DNA of 64,000 nucleotides from Lucifuga dentata. Taxonomy: Eukaryota > Chordata > Actinopteri > Ophidiiformes > Bythitidae. Positions 60,931-64,000 of this stretch are shown here, piece after piece. The position numbers and the translations under genes were made by a program. Under the pieces are notes generated by a model, which had not been told where the DNA came from, ran no database searches, and saw only the letters and a list, made by a program, of their open reading frames with translations. The stretch spans positions 194,805-258,804 of the forward strand of contig VXCM01001343.1 of assembly GCA_014773175.1 (NCBI GenBank), read 5' to 3'. Numbering within the stretch: position 1 is the first letter of the stretch; each line of letters starts with the position of its first letter.

Positions 60931-62512
60931 AAATTCATATAAACCTAACAAAACAAATGTCTGGGGTTTTATCGCACTAGTTTTATGTTTTCTTTTTATT
61001 GTGTGTATGAACACAGTACACGCCATTAAATTACATGATTAGCATCTCCCTAAGCATCTCACTGCTATGTGCATGACTTTTGCAGTCTATAATATTGCTG
61101 TATTTGCATCTAGAGCGTTGCTGTAGAGGTGGAGAGATGAGACAACAAAGGAAGCTAATCCCAGCAACCTCAGAGGGTTTTGGCTCAGTGAAGGGACTTA
61201 AAGAAGAGAGAAGGGGAGCAGAGAGGTCATTGTCCCTCCAGGAACAGATTAACTATTTTAAAAGCAATGGTGATGTCTTTTAATAGCTACCTAGGCACTC
61301 AAGCCAGCACTCTAAAACTCCAGCCTTTTCTCTTTTTGGCCTCTATCTTGTTGTCCGCCCATTTTCTTTCTCTACAGTGCATTCTTTCCTGTGCAAATAC
61401 ATCTTTGGCTCAGATTATATCTTTCTCTTTATCTACCTCTCCCCACTCTCTCCCTCACACTTTCACCCTCTCTTTACATCTAATCAAGTAGGAGAAAGGC
61501 ATGAGCTCAGTGAGAGCAAGTCCAGCAACAATCAGAACTGGCTGTATCAGGAACCGTGCCAACGCTGTAATGAGATGCTGGGAGCAGAAGAATGACAGCA
61601 GATTAAAAGTTATTATGCTCCGATGGCACCAATGGGAGAAAGGGAGCAGCAGGGATTTGGGTCTTTATCTATGGGGACCCGCAAGGAGGGAGGTTATGGG
61701 AGCACGGTGCAGACGGGTGACAAGTCTACACACAGGACACATTTGAGAGAGGGGGATGGCACTGCTTGTGTAAGTGGGAGGAGAAACTAGGGCAGGAGGG
61801 AGCAGAGAGTGAGGAGTAAAAATGAAANAGGATGGAGAGGGGTGAGGAGAGGAGGCACCACAAATAATTTACCCAGGGGAGGAGTCATGTGAGTGCTGAA
61901 AACATCATGGGGTGAAGAGAGAGGTGTCGCTATACATACACACGTTTATGTTAAGAAAAACAAAGAATGGGATTGGAAAGCATGGAAGTGCAAATAACTC
62001 CCCCCATACTACCAAAGTGATTTTATGAACTCTAAGAGACAGAGTGAAAGATGGGGAGAGGCAAGGGGAAAGTAAAGGAGACTGCTTAAATCACCACATT
62101 TCTCTTGCCTTCTCTTTTTGAATATGTAAGAATGTGTAAACAACCTTCTGTTGTGCATTATAAGTACATAATAATTCGCTATGGAATCATACTTGTCTCT
62201 CTCTCTCCTTGGCAGACTAGTCCTTCTGTGATCTACATAATGCATGAGTTCTCTGTATAGATCGTCAAGGGAAAGACTGGGCACTGTGGTAACAATAGAA
62301 AGCAAGCAAAGAGTATATGAAAGTGCATAATATTTATTTTTAATGAATCATTACACAAGCCCTTCAGTGCTTTCCTAGAATCTCCGGGAGTCCTACTGCT
62401 GCGCTATATAAAGACTTCCTGCCTTAAGTCTACGCTGAGAAGGAAACATCCACATAGGAATACCCTGGGAGCATGGACACACTAACACACTCTCTGTCTC
62501 TCTTTCTCTATG

Positions 62513-62543
<31 letters not shown>

Positions 62544-62623
62544 GGTCAGACACGCTTACACGCACACGCTGCACATGAACGTACGTAATAGACTGCATGT
62601 GAACACACAAGACATGCACTCTT

Positions 62624-62661
<38 letters not shown>

Positions 62662-63704
62662 ACTCACTCAAACAGATAGACACACGTACTGTGCTGATAC
62701 AAATACATACCTAAAGCTCCATCATAATGAGGTCATCATGATGAGGGCAACATAGAGTTAACAGACAGCCATTCATCCCAGAAAGCCATGGAGTCTCCTC
62801 AAGTCTCTGTCTGGCACTAGCCCCAGTGTGTGTGTGCGTGTGTGTCTGTTGGCTGCCAAGCAGGGTGGGCCCTAGTGAAGAAGCCTTCATAGCATGACCT
62901 CAGCAAGAGCCTTCCTCCTCCAGGTCCTGGCACACACGCACACACACACGCACACGCATACAAAGTGTTCCCAGCGTTCCTGGCAGCACCAGTCAAACCA
63001 AGCGTCTCCTCCATATCTTTCAGTTACTGTTACTGCTGGCTCCCTCTGGGTTGCTTTCTAATCTCTTCTGCTGCCATTTCTTATCCTCCACATTTTCTGC
63101 AATAGCTTATATACAAATTAATTCCTTGGAGAGCCATATAAAACAAACAGACAATAAAAACATTGTCCCGCTTATCATATTCCTATACCCTGAAGGCATG
63201 GCTTATTACCTGAAAGCACACTGCCAAGTCTAGCCCCAGGTTGCTGGTTTGTAATGGTGCAGGCACATTGCTGAGCATCTTTTGATAGATCACGCTTACA
63301 GCTTCTATGTTTACTAAATACAAGGAAACTATAAAGGGATCCAAGATCACCAATGCCATTTTCACATATTATTCATATTATTCACATGCAGGGGTGTGCA
63401 GGGGTGTTGCCTTTTAAGGATGCCAGTACTGATCTATCAGGCAATCAATTTACAGAAAATCACTTTAGTTCAGTTGAGTATAAGGAGCAGCAGAGCCTCT
63501 TGGGGCCGCTACACACAGATAGCTGGATTTCCTGATGTGTTGAATATCAGATGTTTGGTTCAAAAACTAGAGATGTAGCAAGAATCATTTTATCAGCATG
63601 TATCTGCCCTAGCCATTGCTCCCAATTTCATCCATATTTAGGCTGTATTTCTCTGGTTGCCATCCAAAAACACACCACCTCCACTGCTGCCAATACAGAG
63701 AGTG

Positions 63705-64000
63705 TGACGGGTGGGGTTTGGACCCAAATGCAGCACACAGTACAACTCTAACAAGTTAAGTTTTTTAATAGCGTTCTCAGTCCAACACAGAAGAAAGCAA
63801 AATGACAGGCAGGACAAAGCGCCTACATAGAGACTGACAGACGGGGNAGGGACTGGAATCGGAGTCGGGGACAGAAGGCAGAGGTGGTTTCCAGGGAAAC
63901 GACAAGCAGGATAATCCAAGACAGGCCGAGTCGATAACAGAATGTCAGTCCACAAATAAACGCTGGAAAGTCTTGCATCGAGGATAGCTAAGAACAATCT
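63705..64000. repeat. Possible dispersed repeat at the right edge
   Basis: Begins GTGTGACGGGTGGGGTTTGG and continues with ACCCAAATGCAG, then low-complexity purine-rich DNA with an N at 63847. The opening resembles a common fish repeat, from memory only. It runs off the window. Confidence 0.4.

Larger units (their letters stand above)
42432..64000 (-). other. Intron 1 or upstream DNA of sema6a, no coding exon recognised
   Basis: 21.6 kb. Contains CT/C run with N (43617-43674), poly-A with N (43993-44027), CA run 45280-45330, copy B repeat (46930-47112), CA run 48993-49028, CT run 50767-50806, the foldback MITE, poly-A runs (51488-51510, 51961-51989), TG run 55359-55407, GA run 57069-57121, CT-CA run 57435-57500, the duplicated join at 57939, AAT run 58270-58310, the 26-bp palindrome, the CAAT run and a CT run near 62628-62656. 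No CpG-rich block or convincing first exon was seen, so the promoter location is unknown. Confidence 0.6.

Overview
The window is vertebrate nuclear DNA, almost certainly from a ray-finned (teleost) fish. Evidence is the compact intron/exon structure, the very high density of CA/TG, GA/CT and AAT microsatellites, several short DNA-transposon derivatives, and a semaphorin gene whose exons match vertebrate SEMA6A. No bacterial-type genes, rRNA, tRNA or CRISPR array were found.

One gene explains all the coding sequence I can support: sema6a (semaphorin-6A), on the minus strand. Sixteen coding exons were located by reading protein similarity and splice sites together. They run from the start codon at 42371 (exon 2) leftwards to a 21-nt microexon at 1781-1801 (exon 17). 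Joined, they keep one open frame of 574 codons plus 1 nt: signal peptide, complete sema domain, PSI domain and the start of the stalk. The transmembrane and cytoplasmic parts must lie beyond position 1. The non-coding exon 1 and the promoter were not found; they lie somewhere right of 42431 or beyond position 64000.

Layout, right to left (transcript order): 42432-64000 is probably intron 1 or upstream DNA, without recognisable exons but with a palindromic MITE, a possible hAT remnant, microsatellites and palindromes. Exons 2-3 lie at 41.3-42.4 kb. A 10.7-kb intron 3 follows, then exons 4-6 at 28.3-30.6 kb, and a 7.8-kb intron 6 that holds two TIR elements. Exons 7-10 lie at 15.7-20.5 kb, exons 11-13 at 8.2-13.2 kb, exons 14-15 at 6.0-6.4 kb, and exons 16-17 at 1.8-2.8 kb.

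Points of most interest: a GC-AG intron after exon 11; the frame-preserving 21-nt microexon 17; a (TG)16 tract packed against the acceptor of exon 15, whose skipping would remove the PSI core in frame; CA repeats just downstream of three donors; a 16-bp target-site duplication around a retroposed insertion in intron 10; and single-N joins that carry unmerged duplicate contig ends, one of which duplicates part of exon 10. No new gene system was found. The possible novelty lies in splicing architecture and mobile elements.
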